64,000 bases of DNA from Salinibacter pepae (lineage in GTDB: Bacteria > Bacteroidota > Rhodothermia > Rhodothermales > Salinibacteraceae): contig NZ_CAMTTE010000001.1 in the NCBI RefSeq assembly GCF_947077775.1, positions 1,636,001-1,700,000 of the forward strand. The letters run 5' to 3'. Each line of letters opens with the position of its first letter. Within the stretch, counting starts at the first letter, position 1. A model generated the notes under the pieces. That model saw nothing but the letters and a program-made list of their open reading frames with translations, searched no databases and was not told where the DNA came from. Shown here one piece after another: positions 8,069 to 16,730 of this stretch. The translations under genes were made by a program, and so were the position numbers.

Positions 8069-9073
8069 CTACGCCGCGAGGGGCGTGCCGGACGGCCGGT
8101 CCGGCGCCTCCGCGTCCGACGTGCCCACGAAGAAGTCGGTAAAGAGCATCACCATCTCCTTCTTCGCCCGCAGCCGGTCCATGAGGTCCGGGGGCGGGCC
8201 GTCGGCCTCGGGGGCGGGGTTCCAGTGCCGCCACACCGGCCGGGCGGCGCACGCGGCCCAGTCGATCGGCTCCGCCGTGGGCGCCACGCCGGCGAGGGGC
8301 GCCCCCATCGCCTTCGCGGCGAGGTTGGCCGCCCGGACGGCCCGCAGCGTGCGCCGCGGCGCGTCGCCCGTCTCGGAACGGGGCGGGTGGTGGTGGCGGA
8401 TCACGTCGACGAGCGTCTGGGGAAAGTTCAACTCCAGGGCGGCGTAGGCCCCGGCCTGGCCGTGGTCGCACCCGAAGACGAACCGCTCCAGGGTGCGGTC
8501 GTCCGTCTCCTGGAGGTGCTCCGCAAACCGCTTCTCCTCGTAGAGCGCGGCGGCCTTTTCAGGGTAGTTGTAGAACAGGACCAGCTTGCCGAAGTCGTGG
8601 AGCAGCCCCTCCGCGAAGCCCTCCCCCTGGGTGACGTCCGACTCCGGGGCCGGGCCGTCGTCGGCCGGCGACAGCGGGCCCAGCAGGCTGCTCGCGAGGA
8701 AGCCCGTCGCCTCGCTGTGTCGGATGAACCGGTGGAAGCAGGCCTCCACGGGCCCGTCGGCCAGCTCGTCCATCCGCAGCATGCCGAGGCTCACGACCGA
8801 GCCCGCGGCGGTGGTGGTGCCCATCATGCGGATCGCCCGCCCCACGTCCGAGATGGAGCGGCGGAGGCCGTAGTAGGCGGAGTTGATCTGTTTGAGCAGC
8901 CGCGCGGTGGCGGCCGGGTCGTGCTGCACGATCTCGGTCAGGTCCTCCGGGTCGGTAAAGCCCGGCTCGTGGAGGAGCTCCAGGACACTGGGGAGCGTGC
9001 GCGGGAACGGCGGCACACGCAGGTCGAGGTCGCGCAGGGCCGCGTCAGGCGTTTGGGACGGGTCGGTGCTCAT
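8069..9073 (-). CDS. HDOD-domain signalling protein (334 aa)
   Basis: The HDOD domain covers about residues 20-220. It begins VPPFPRTLPSVLELL, continues with the QHDPAATARLLKQINSAYYG block and ends after a YPE/HH-type region typical of HD-related folds. HDOD proteins are non-catalytic HD relatives found in chemotaxis, motility and c-di-GMP pathways. The gene follows flgL by 72 bp on the same strand at the end of the flagellar cluster, which supports a motility-linked role. No partner domain (EAL, GGDEF, receiver) is attached. The C-terminal 100 residues are less conserved. Confidence 0.85.
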   Translation of the reverse strand: MSTDPSQTPDAALRDLDLRVPPFPRTLPSVLELLHEPGFTDPEDLTEIVQHDPAATARLLKQINSAYYGLRRSISDVGRAIRMMGTTTAAGSVVSLGMLRMDELADGPVEACFHRFIRHSEATGFLASSLLGPLSPADDGPAPESDVTQGEGFAEGLLHDFGKLVLFYNYPEKAAALYEEKRFAEHLQETDDRTLERFVFGCDHGQAGAYAALELNFPQTLVDVIRHHHPPRSETGDAPRRTLRAVRAANLAAKAMGAPLAGVAPTAEPIDWAACAARPVWRHWNPAPEADGPPPDLMDRLRAKKEMVMLFTDFFVGTSDAEAPDRPSGTPLAA

Positions 9074-9145
9074 CGGACTGGGGCGCCGGGGCGCGGGCCG
9101 CAGGAAGGGGCGGGCCGCGGGGCCGGCTCGGGTTCAGGGGTCGTG

Positions 9146-10106
9146 CTAGAGGAAGTTCACGAGGGACGTTTGCCGTGTGGAGGAGGTGGCCTGGAAGGCC
9201 GCCTGCAACTGGGTCTGCCGCTGCTGGAGCTCCGAGATGGCGGTGGCGAGGTCCGTGTCTTCGGCGTCGGAGCGCCGCTCGTTGGCCTCCAACGACGCCG
9301 CCTCCACCTGCTCCTGGGCCGTGGTGAGGCGCCGCCCAATCGCGCCCGCCTCCGAGCCCTTCGAAATCACGTGGTCGAGCGCGTCCTCCACCTCGCCGAG
9401 GGCCGTGCTGATGTCCGGGTCCGGCGGCCCGCTCGGGGGCATTGTCGGCCGGGTCCACGGCCTTGATCAGGTTGTCGAGGGCGCCGGTGATGGTCTTCGG
9501 GTCCCCGCCGGCCGTGGTGCCGTACTGGGCGAGCGCCTTGCCGTCGACGTTGACCGTCAGGTCCTGGTTTTTCCCGATCGGCCGGGTGCGGTCGCCGTCG
9601 AGGGCATCGAGGGCCCCGTTGATGGGGGCGTCGCTGTTGACATCACCGTCCTCGTTGAACGGCTGCGTGTCGGTGCGATTGCCGGCGAAGATGTACTCCC
9701 CGTCCTGCGTGCTATTCATCCGGTCCACGACCTCGTCCTTGATGGAGCGCAGCTCGTCGGCGATGGCCCTCCGGTCGTCATCGCTGCGGGTGTCGCCGGC
9801 GGCCCGGACGCCGTCCTCGCGGGCCGTGGTGAAGAGGTCGGCCAGGCCGTCGAGCTCCTGCTGGGTGCGGTCGACGAACGTGCGGGCGCTGGCGATCGAC
9901 TCCTCGCGCCGCGCCAGCTTGTTGCCGAGCGTCTTCATCCGCTCGGCCGTGGCGAACGAGGCGGGGTCGTCCGAGGGGCGGTTGATCCGCGTCCCCGAGC
10001 TGATCTGCTCGCGGAGGCGGCTGATGTCGCGCTGCAGGCGGGGCACCTCGTCGGAAATCACGCCGGAGTAGACACTTGAATTGGTGGCGATGCTAACGTT
10101 GGCCAT
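9146..10106 (-). CDS. flgL: Hook-filament junction protein FlgL, interrupted by a +1 frameshift
   Basis: FlgL joins the hook to the filament. The N-terminal frame from 10106 has the flagellin-like start, the RINRPSDDP motif and a helical core to about residue 220. After PADNAPERAA it runs out of frame. The matching C-terminal half (DISTALGEVEDALDHV and on to SLVNFL) lies in the next frame and ends at 9146. One extra base in the GC-rich run near 9425-9440 explains this, and correcting it gives about 319 aa. FlgL is essential for filament assembly, so a sequencing error or a recoding event should be considered before calling the strain non-motile. Confidence 0.85.
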
Positions 10107-10327
10107 GGCGGCGGTTCACGTTGAGCGTTTCGGGTTGTGGGTTTTGGGTTTCGGGTTTTGGGTTGTGGGTTGGGAGGTGGAGCGTTGGGGGGTTTGGGTG
10201 GGGGGTGAGAAAGAAGGACTCTCTGCTCCGCTCCCTCCACGCTTCTCCCCTCCCACTGTCCTCTTCACGCGTCGTGCATCCCGGCCCACGCATCCCGGCC
10301 CACGCATCCCGTGTCACACATCACGTA
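10107..10327. repeat. Low-complexity spacer between flgK and flgL with G-rich and CACGCATC repeats
   Basis: This 221-bp spacer is unusual in an otherwise tight cluster. At 10132-10200 the plus strand is a run of GGGTTTTGGG-like units with many G3 tracts, which could form a G-quadruplex. The complementary C-rich strand is the flgL leader. At 10275-10305 a 14-bp unit (CCCACGCATCCCGG) is repeated about twice. No gene is visible. Confidence 0.75.
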
Positions 10328-12130
10328 TCACCTGGCAATGGAGAGCAGCGTACTGGAGACCTCCCGGGCCGTCGTGAGGACCTGGGCGGACGCCGCGAAC
10401 TGCTGCTGCTGCTCGATCAGGCTGCTCAGCTGCTGGTCCACCGACACGCCGGACACGTCTTCGATCTGGGCCTGGACGCGCTCCCCCACGGCGGCCTGCG
10501 CCTCCTCCTTGGCGGCGGCCTCCTGCACCTGCGTGCCGACGTTGGCGGCCAGGTCGGTCGCGCCCGTGGTCAGGTCCGACGCGCGGTCGGCGATGGTCTG
10601 GGCCGGGCCGGTGTCGCCGGGGAGGGAATTGTCCACCGTTACCGAAAACTCCTTGGGGCCCGAGGCGGAAGTAACGTCCCCGTCCGCGAAGGCGGTGCCC
10701 ACGTCGAGCTTCAGTGTATTGCCGCTTCCGTCGTCCTCCAGCGTGATCGTGGTGCCGTCGGAGCTGACGTCGACCCCGGTCTGGGCACTGGTCGACCCGT
10801 CGGGGCGATCGATCGTGAAGTCGAGCTCACCGGCGGTGGCGTTGTTTTTCACAGTGACCTCGAACGTGCCCCCCGCTACGTCTCCCGGGAGGTTTCCGTC
10901 GGGGGAGATCGACGAGGCCTCGACCGTACTGGCGCTGCCGTCGGGGCCGACGGTGAGTCGGGGCTCGATGGTGCCCGCGCCGCTGCTGTCGCCAAAGTCG
11001 CCCTGGCCGATGGTGACGGCCGTCTGCTTCCCCCCCGGCGTGCCGAGGGCCGGCGTCGCCACGGCCGCGATGTCCTTGGGGCCGGTGGCCGCGATCTCGA
11101 TGTTGCCCGCCGTGTTCTCCGACGAGGGTCCGGACTTGTCGACGAAGAAGTTCTCCCCCGTGTCGCCGTTCTGGTCGGCCCCCTTCCGGTGGGCCGCATT
11201 TACCTCCTTCACCACGTCGTCGGCGAGGGTATTCAGCTTGCCCTGCACGCCGGGCAGGGTGTCGTTCAGGAGGCGCGCCTGCGCCCCGATTTCCCCGCCG
11301 CCCTCCGCACCCGGTGTAAACGCCACGCCCGTCTTTCCAAACTCGACGGCCGGGGTGTCCCCGGACTGATCGACGCTCAGGGTCGTCGCCTCGGTGCCCT
11401 GCACCACCGTCATGCCGTCCACGGTGAGCGTATAGCCGTCCGACCGGTTCTCCTGGGCCTCCACCGGGAGCAGCTTCGACAGTTCCTTGACGGTCTGGTC
11501 CCGCTGGTCCTCCGCGGCGTAGTCGGGCGAGCCGCCGGCCCGGGCATTTTCGATCTGTTCGTTCAGGGAGGCGACCTTATCGAGCAGCCCGTTGGCCTCC
11601 TCCACGTTGCCGGCCAGCGCGTTCTCGGTGTTCGTCGTGAGCTCCCCCAGGCGCTGGTCGAGGCGGCCGAACGTGTCGGTCAGCTGGCGGGCCCGGCCCA
11701 GGACGGACTCGCGCGCCCCCTGGTTGTCCGGGTTGTTGGCGAGGGTGCTAAAGCCGTCGGCGAGCCCCTCCAGCGAGGCGGACAGGCTCGCGTCCGTGTC
11801 GGTGGCGAGGGCCCCCTCCAGCACGCCCAGCACGCGGCCCTCCTCCCGGGCGGCGCTCTCGCTGCTCCGGGCCTCGTTCCGGGCGGCCACGAGCATGCCG
11901 TCCCGCACCCGTTCGAACTGTTCGACCCCCACGCCGCTGGAGGTGACGTCCTGGGCCCCGTTCGAGGCGTACAGGCCCGTCGCGGCGACGCTGCGGGAGC
12001 TGAGGCTCACGCGGCGCCGGCGGTAGCCCTCCGACTCGGCATTGGCGATGTTTTGGCTGGTCGCGTCGATCTTCTCGCCGACGGCGCGCAGCGACGTGCT
12101 TCCAATGTCGAACAGCGAGTTGACACTCAC
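10328..12130 (-). CDS. flgK: Hook-filament junction protein FlgK (600 aa)
   Basis: First hook-associated protein, bridging hook and filament with FlgL. The N-terminus (SVNSLFDIGSTSL, then ATSQNIANAESEGYRRR) is the conserved rod/hook-type helix, and the C-terminal helix with DQQLSSLIEQQQQFAASAQV is also canonical. The centre is an acidic variable domain. I chose the GTG at 12130 because it places SVNSLF at the N-terminus, as in other FlgK proteins. A TTG at 12154 would overlap flgN and add eight odd residues. It follows flgN by 16 bp. FlgN is its export chaperone. Confidence 0.93.
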   Translation of the reverse strand: MSVNSLFDIGSTSLRAVGEKIDATSQNIANAESEGYRRRRVSLSSRSVAATGLYASNGAQDVTSSGVGVEQFERVRDGMLVAARNEARSSESAAREEGRVLGVLEGALATDTDASLSASLEGLADGFSTLANNPDNQGARESVLGRARQLTDTFGRLDQRLGELTTNTENALAGNVEEANGLLDKVASLNEQIENARAGGSPDYAAEDQRDQTVKELSKLLPVEAQENRSDGYTLTVDGMTVVQGTEATTLSVDQSGDTPAVEFGKTGVAFTPGAEGGGEIGAQARLLNDTLPGVQGKLNTLADDVVKEVNAAHRKGADQNGDTGENFFVDKSGPSSENTAGNIEIAATGPKDIAAVATPALGTPGGKQTAVTIGQGDFGDSSGAGTIEPRLTVGPDGSASTVEASSISPDGNLPGDVAGGTFEVTVKNNATAGELDFTIDRPDGSTSAQTGVDVSSDGTTITLEDDGSGNTLKLDVGTAFADGDVTSASGPKEFSVTVDNSLPGDTGPAQTIADRASDLTTGATDLAANVGTQVQEAAAKEEAQAAVGERVQAQIEDVSGVSVDQQLSSLIEQQQQFAASAQVLTTAREVSSTLLSIAR

Positions 12131-12146
12131 GGGACGCGGTCGGGGC

Positions 12147-12683
12147 CTATCCAACAGTATTGACGAGAGAATGCTCGCCGCCCCCGGACTCGGCCGTCCC
12201 GTCGGCGGTGTAGGTGCGGCGGTCGGTGTCGACCGCGGCCTGCTGCACGGCGGCCAGCAGTTCGTGGTTGAGGCCGGCGGCGTGTTCCAGCGCGAACTGA
12301 AGCGTGTCGTTGGTCCGCTGGGCCGACTCGGCCCGCTCCAGCACGGCGGCCCGCGCCTCGGCCAGCCGCGTGCTCGCCTCCGCGGAGGGGGCCCGTTGCT
12401 CCAGCCCCTCGATCAGGGTCTCGAGGGACGGGGCGTCCGCCTCCAGCTCCAGCATCCGGACGAGGAGGCGGGCCTGCCGCCGGTACGTCCGGCGCAGGTC
12501 CTCGATCGTGTCCGTGCAGTCCTGGGCCTTCGTTGCGAGGGGGCCCAGCGCGTCGGCCTCCCCGTTCCGGAGGGCGTCCAGCTGCTGCTCGAACAGGGCC
12601 TCCAGCCTTTCGAACGCGTCGGCTTTTTCGCCAAGGGTTTCAACCAGTTTATCGACGACCGGCGTGAGGCGTTTAAACGACAT
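12147..12683 (-). CDS. flgN: FlgN-like flagellar export chaperone (178 aa)
   Basis: Predicted cytoplasmic chaperone for FlgK and FlgL. The protein is almost entirely helical, with heptad-like Leu spacing over residues 8-145 and a C-terminal YTADG segment like that of FlgN proteins. The start at 12683 overlaps the flgJ stop by 11 bases, and flgK follows by 16 bp, so translation is probably coupled. Sequence identity in this family is low. The assignment rests on size, helical pattern and its position between flgJ and flgK. Confidence 0.8.
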   Translation of the reverse strand: MSFKRLTPVVDKLVETLGEKADAFERLEALFEQQLDALRNGEADALGPLATKAQDCTDTIEDLRRTYRRQARLLVRMLELEADAPSLETLIEGLEQRAPSAEASTRLAEARAAVLERAESAQRTNDTLQFALEHAAGLNHELLAAVQQAAVDTDRRTYTADGTAESGGGEHSLVNTVG

Positions 12684-13197
12684 GGTCAATCTGGGGGCGA
12701 TCCGTAGGCGTTGAGGGGGCGGCCGGAGCGGGGAGCGGGTCCACGAACTTCGGGATGGCGTCCTCCGGGGCCGCCGGCGCGGGGGCGTCTTTTTGCGGGG
12801 CGTTTTCTTGCGGGGCCTCCTCCGCCTCCGCGGTCGCGTCCGTGCCCCAGCTCCGCATGAGCGTCTCCGAAATCTGGAGGTTGTCTCCCTCCGCAATCTT
12901 CTTAGAGATCATGCCGGTCAGGACCCGGCGCTGCCGGTCGCGCTGGCTGCCCATCCAGTTCTTGTCGCCGTCCCCCGCGAGGGACGAGGAGTACATGCCC
13001 TCGGTCATCACGTCGACGAACTGGCGGACCAGCACCTTTTCGAACTGCTCCGCCGCCTCTTTGGGCGTCTCGGGGGGGGCGCCGCCCGTCAGGCCCGTGC
13101 CCAGCCCCCCCGAGGACGGCGGGGACGCGCGGCGCTGGACGGCCCGGGCGGCCTGTTCGGAACTGGCAAACGCAACGGAGGACATGGGGAACGGCAT
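12673..13197 (-). CDS. flgJ: FlgJ-like rod-binding protein without muramidase domain (174 aa)
   Basis: Rod-assembly factor. Residues 43-115 match the rod-binding domain: EAAEQFEKVLVRQFVDVM, GDKNWMGSQRD and an MISKKIAEG segment. The peptidoglycan hydrolase domain of enterobacterial FlgJ is absent. Instead there is an acidic, Ala/Pro-rich tail (about 118-174). Another enzyme must therefore open the wall, as in many non-enteric flagella. An alternative start lies at 13185 (MSSVAF). The gene sits between flgI and flgN. Confidence 0.85.
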   Translation of the reverse strand: MPFPMSSVAFASSEQAARAVQRRASPPSSGGLGTGLTGGAPPETPKEAAEQFEKVLVRQFVDVMTEGMYSSSLAGDGDKNWMGSQRDRQRRVLTGMISKKIAEGDNLQISETLMRSWGTDATAEAEEAPQENAPQKDAPAPAAPEDAIPKFVDPLPAPAAPSTPTDRPQIDHVV

Positions 13198-13226
13198 GGG
13201 GGTGGGACAGGGAGCGGGGCGGGCGG

Positions 13227-14387
13227 CTACAGAATGACGAGCTCGGCCTGGAGGGCGCCGGCGCGGTCGATGGACTGGAAGATGGAGATGATGTCGCGGG
13301 CCGTGATGCCGAGGTCGTTCAGGGCGGAGGCCAGCTCACTCACGTTCGTGTTCGGCGGGAGCACGACCGACCGCGCGCCCTCCTGCTGCACCTCGGCCTC
13401 CCCCTCCGCCACCGGCTGGGTCTCCCCCTCGCCCAGCGGGTTCGGCTGCGAGACGAACCGGTCCTCCCGCGTGGAGACCGTGATGCCCCCGGTGGTCACC
13501 ATCACCTCGCTGATCGTGACGTTGCCCCCGGCGACGATGGTGCCGGTGCGCTCGTTGACGACGACGCGGGCGGGCGCTTTCACCTCGACCTCCACCCCCT
13601 CCAGGGCCGCCATCAGCTGCGAGGTGTTGTTCAGCGCCTCCGGCATTCCCACGTTGACGAGGCCCGCGTGGGCGGCCTCGGCGGCGTCGGGGAAGACCTC
13701 GTTGATCGCGTCGGCAATCTTGCTTGCGTTCGTGAAGTCGGGCCGACGCAGGACGAGGCCCACCTCGTCCCCGGTGAGGTTGACGGGGCGGGCCTGCCGG
13801 ACGATGGCCCCGTTCGGGATGCGGCCCGTGTTTGGGCTGTTGACCGTCACCTCCGTGCCCTGGCTCGACGCCTGGGCCGCCCCGGTGGTCAGCGGGCCCT
13901 GCGCCACGGCCCGGAGCGCCTTGTCGGGCCCCTGCAGGGGGGTGCGCAGGAGCACGCCCCCGGAGAGGGAGCGGGCATCGCCCATCGAGGAGACGGTCAC
14001 GTCAATTTCGCTGCCGGTGCCGGCGAACGGGTCCAGGGTGGCCGTCACCAGCACCGCCGCCACGTTGCGCGACTGCAGCACCTCCTGGTCGACCTTCACC
14101 CCAAACTCGCGCAGCATGTTGGCGATGCTCTGGACGGTAAAGACCGCCCCGCTCTGGGCACGGGCGCGGTCGCCGGTGCGGTCGAGGCCCACCACGAGGC
14201 CGTACCCGGTCAGCGGCATGGAGGAGGCGCCCTCGATGGTCACCATGCTCTTCAGCTCCGAGGTGGCCGTGGAGGCCTCCCCGGAGTCCGCGGCGGGGCC
14301 CTGCTGGGCACGGGCGAGGCCCGCGCTCCCGCTCAGGGCGAGTGCCAGCAGTCCCAGCACAATGCGTCGTAGGCGAACGGTCCTCAT
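13227..14387 (-). CDS. flgI: Flagellar P-ring protein FlgI (386 aa)
   Basis: Forms the periplasmic P ring in the peptidoglycan layer. A signal peptide covers residues 1-27 (ending LARAQ). The mature part carries family blocks such as GYGLVVGLDRTGD, ANMLREFGV and the C-terminal LNDLGITARDIISIFQSI. An acidic insertion near residues 310-335, with Gly/Glu repeats, is probably a halophilic elaboration. Order flgH-flgI-flgJ is canonical. Confidence 0.97.
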   Translation of the reverse strand: MRTVRLRRIVLGLLALALSGSAGLARAQQGPAADSGEASTATSELKSMVTIEGASSMPLTGYGLVVGLDRTGDRARAQSGAVFTVQSIANMLREFGVKVDQEVLQSRNVAAVLVTATLDPFAGTGSEIDVTVSSMGDARSLSGGVLLRTPLQGPDKALRAVAQGPLTTGAAQASSQGTEVTVNSPNTGRIPNGAIVRQARPVNLTGDEVGLVLRRPDFTNASKIADAINEVFPDAAEAAHAGLVNVGMPEALNNTSQLMAALEGVEVEVKAPARVVVNERTGTIVAGGNVTISEVMVTTGGITVSTREDRFVSQPNPLGEGETQPVAEGEAEVQQEGARSVVLPPNTNVSELASALNDLGITARDIISIFQSIDRAGALQAELVIL

Positions 14388-14441
14388 AACGTGGCGGGTG
14401 GGTGGATGGGGCGTGTGGGCCGGCGTCCCGGGGCTACGTGG

Positions 14442-15089
14442 TTACTGGATTCCAAGAAAGATGCCAATCCCGGTCGCGACGACGCCGCCCACCTTCAGGA
14501 GCAGGCCCTTCGAGAAGATGCCCTGGTTGCGGAAGCCCTCCTCCCCGTACTTGATCTTGGCGTTGGCGATCTGGGTGGACAGGATGGTGTTGTTCTGGCG
14601 CACGTCGGTCGGCCGCACGACGCCGGACACCTCCATGATGTGCGTCACCCCGTCGATGGTCAGGCGGCGCTCCCCCTTGACCTCCAGGTTGCCGGCGTTG
14701 TTGATGGCCGTCACGCGGGCGGTGAAGGTCCCGTTCAGCACCTCGCTCTGGACGGACTCGTTGCTGTTCTCCGTCTCGGAACTGACCTCCGTGCCCGCGG
14801 AGAAGCTGCCGCTGATGCTTTCGGAAAAGGTCCCGGACCCGCTGCCGTTCAGGCTCGACGAGGAGTTGCCCTCGTACGAGCTTTCACGCTGGCCGGACGT
14901 CTGCTCGTCGATGACGACGGTGATCACGTCGCCCGGCTCGCGGGCCACCGGGTCGGCGTACAGCGACTGCTCCGCCGCCCGTACGCTGGTGGAGGACTCC
15001 TGCCCGTGCGCCGGGGGCGCGCCCGCCAGGCCGAGGGCAAGCGCTAGCGTGACGAGAAGCGCACTTGAGGCACAACGAAATCGAATCAT
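14442..15089 (-). CDS. flgH: Flagellar L-ring protein FlgH (215 aa), no lipobox cysteine
   Basis: Forms the outer-membrane L ring. Family signatures include SLYADPVAREPGDVITVVIDE, the Ser/Gly-rich stretch and the VRPTDVRQNNTILSTQIANAKI block. I chose the start at 15089 because it gives a signal peptide directly (ALLVTLALALGLAGAPPAHG). The open frame to 15140 adds 17 unlikely residues. FlgH is usually a lipoprotein with a lipobox Cys. Here the only Cys in the leader is residue 6, before the hydrophobic core, so lipidation is not predicted. Confidence 0.94.
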   Translation of the reverse strand: MIRFRCASSALLVTLALALGLAGAPPAHGQESSTSVRAAEQSLYADPVAREPGDVITVVIDEQTSGQRESSYEGNSSSSLNGSGSGTFSESISGSFSAGTEVSSETENSNESVQSEVLNGTFTARVTAINNAGNLEVKGERRLTIDGVTHIMEVSGVVRPTDVRQNNTILSTQIANAKIKYGEEGFRNQGIFSKGLLLKVGGVVATGIGIFLGIQ

Positions 15090-15147
15090 GGGGCTAGTCG
15101 GTACGATGAGCGAGAATGCACGGGAAAACGTCGCTGCCAAGTCGCTG

Positions 15148-15876
15148 CTAGAGGGTTTTGACCCACGTCACCGCCTCCCCCGTCCGGACGCGGGCCTGGT
15201 AGGTCTTGCGCGTGTCGGGGCAGTACACCCGGACCACGTCCTCGACGAAGCCGGGCTCCCGCACCGTACAGGAGAGCCGGAAGCGGACCCGGCCGCGCCG
15301 GTAGTACATGTCGGTGTCGGTGCCGGGGTCCACCGCGTAGGGCGGGCGCACGTCCCGGGCCCGCAGGACGCGCTCCGGACGCAGATACCGGTCGGCGACG
15401 AGCGCCCCCTTCTTCCGCTGCGCCCGAAACGCCGACGCCCGCAGGGGCTCGCCGTGGAGGTCGCTCACGCGCATCCAGGTTCGCTCCACGTCCTCGGGCT
15501 TCACCGGAGCCCCCTGCTTGATGCGGCTCCGTGTCGTCAGCACCGAGTCGTACCGGGTCACTCGGAGCGTTGCCCAGCCGGCGTCTTTCCAGTCGCCCGT
15601 TGGGGCCTGCGCCCGGAGGCGGGCCCGGGTGAGGCCGCCCGTCATGAGCCCCCGGTCGGGGAGCTCCAGCCGGAGCCGGGCCGTGCTGTCGATCGCCCCC
15701 CGCACACGGCGCACCCGCACCTCCAGGTGGCCGGCGCTCTCCGGGCGACGTGCCGCAATTTTCTGCTCCGCGGCGCGCCGCACCGCCGCCTCGGCCCCTC
15801 CCTCCTGCGCCCGCAGGGCCTGCGGCCCACCGGCGGCAAGCAGTCCGAGAAAAATGGAGACGAGAACGCGCTGCAT
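15148..15876 (-). CDS. flgA: Flagellar P-ring assembly chaperone FlgA (242 aa)
   Basis: Periplasmic chaperone for FlgI. An N-terminal signal peptide (about 1-23) is followed by a SAF-type region: RIKQGAPVKPEDVERTW, then a DRYLRPERVLRARDV segment. The C-terminal beta domain ends in GEAVTWVKTL. The protein is basic in parts, unlike most neighbours. It stands between flgG and flgH, a common place for flgA in non-enteric clusters. Confidence 0.88.
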   Translation of the reverse strand: MQRVLVSIFLGLLAAGGPQALRAQEGGAEAAVRRAAEQKIAARRPESAGHLEVRVRRVRGAIDSTARLRLELPDRGLMTGGLTRARLRAQAPTGDWKDAGWATLRVTRYDSVLTTRSRIKQGAPVKPEDVERTWMRVSDLHGEPLRASAFRAQRKKGALVADRYLRPERVLRARDVRPPYAVDPGTDTDMYYRRGRVRFRLSCTVREPGFVEDVVRVYCPDTRKTYQARVRTGEAVTWVKTL

Positions 15877-15902
15877 GCGGGCGAGCGGGGGCTGGCGGGG
15901 AC

Positions 15903-16691
15903 TTACCGCTTCACGTTGTTGGCGGTCTGCATCATCTCGTCGCTGGTGGTCACCATCCGCGAGTTCAACTCGTAGGTGCGCTGGGCCTGAATCAGGCTCG
16001 TCATCTCCTGCACCACCTTCACGTTGCCCTTCTCCAGGAAGCCCTGGCGGACGTTGCCGAGCCCCCCGCGTCCCGGCGTCCCGATGAAGGGCTCCCCGCT
16101 CGACTCGGTCTGCTCGTAGAGGTTGCCCCCCTGGGGCCGCAGGCCGGCGGAGTTGGGAAAGCGGGCGAGCTCCATCTGCCCCAGCTCCACCATCTCGGAC
16201 TCCCCCTGCAGCCGCGCCTTCACCGTTCCCTCCTGGTCGACACTGATCTCGACCGCGTTGGGCGGCACGTTGATGTTCGGCTGCACCTTCAGGCCGGTCT
16301 GGGTGACAATGTTGCCCTCGCTGCTGAGCGTAAACGTGCCGTCGCGGGTGTAGGCGAGGGACCCGTCCGGCTGCTGCACCTGGAAAAACCCGTCGCCGTT
16401 GATGGCGAGGTCCAGCGAGTTGCCCGTCTTGGAGAAGCTGCCCTGCGAGAAGTTGCGGACCGTCGCCACGGCGGTGGCGCCGCTTCCGATCTGGAGCTCC
16501 GCCGGCTCGGCGCCGTCGGTCTGGCCCTCCGCGCTGGCCTGTACGTTCTCGTAGAGCAGGTCCTGAAAGACCACGCGGGACCGCTTGTAGCCGGTCGTGT
16601 TGGCGTTGGAGAGGTTGTTGGCGATGTTGTCGATGCTGGTCTGCTGGGCCTGCATTCCCAGCGCAGCCGTCTGGAGAGAGCGAGGGGGCAT
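15903..16691 (-). CDS. flgG: Distal rod protein FlgG (262 aa)
   Basis: Axial rod subunit. The N-terminus has the rod/hook signature (QTSIDNIANNLSNANTTGYK). The centre has GDGFFQVQQPDG and YTRDGTFTLSSEGNIVT. The C-terminus carries the helix EMTSLIQAQRTYELNSRMV and ends in MQTANNVKR. Length and motif order match FlgG, and the paralogue flgF lies 39 bp upstream. Confidence 0.97.
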   Translation of the reverse strand: MPPRSLQTAALGMQAQQTSIDNIANNLSNANTTGYKRSRVVFQDLLYENVQASAEGQTDGAEPAELQIGSGATAVATVRNFSQGSFSKTGNSLDLAINGDGFFQVQQPDGSLAYTRDGTFTLSSEGNIVTQTGLKVQPNINVPPNAVEISVDQEGTVKARLQGESEMVELGQMELARFPNSAGLRPQGGNLYEQTESSGEPFIGTPGRGGLGNVRQGFLEKGNVKVVQEMTSLIQAQRTYELNSRMVTTSDEMMQTANNVKR

Positions 16692-16730
16692 GGGCGTCGA
16701 GGATCGATGATGCGAGAGAGAATGCCGGGT

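Noticed and set aside
10132..10320. CRISPR-like repeat array
   Set aside because: Units are short, degenerate and contiguous with no spacers of regular length, and no cas genes are present. The 35296 repeat is likewise a plain tandem repeat.
12793..15975. A 1060-residue plus-strand frame opposite flgA-flgJ
   Set aside because: It is antisense to five well-supported flagellar genes and has no motifs. It is a byproduct of GC-rich codon use.
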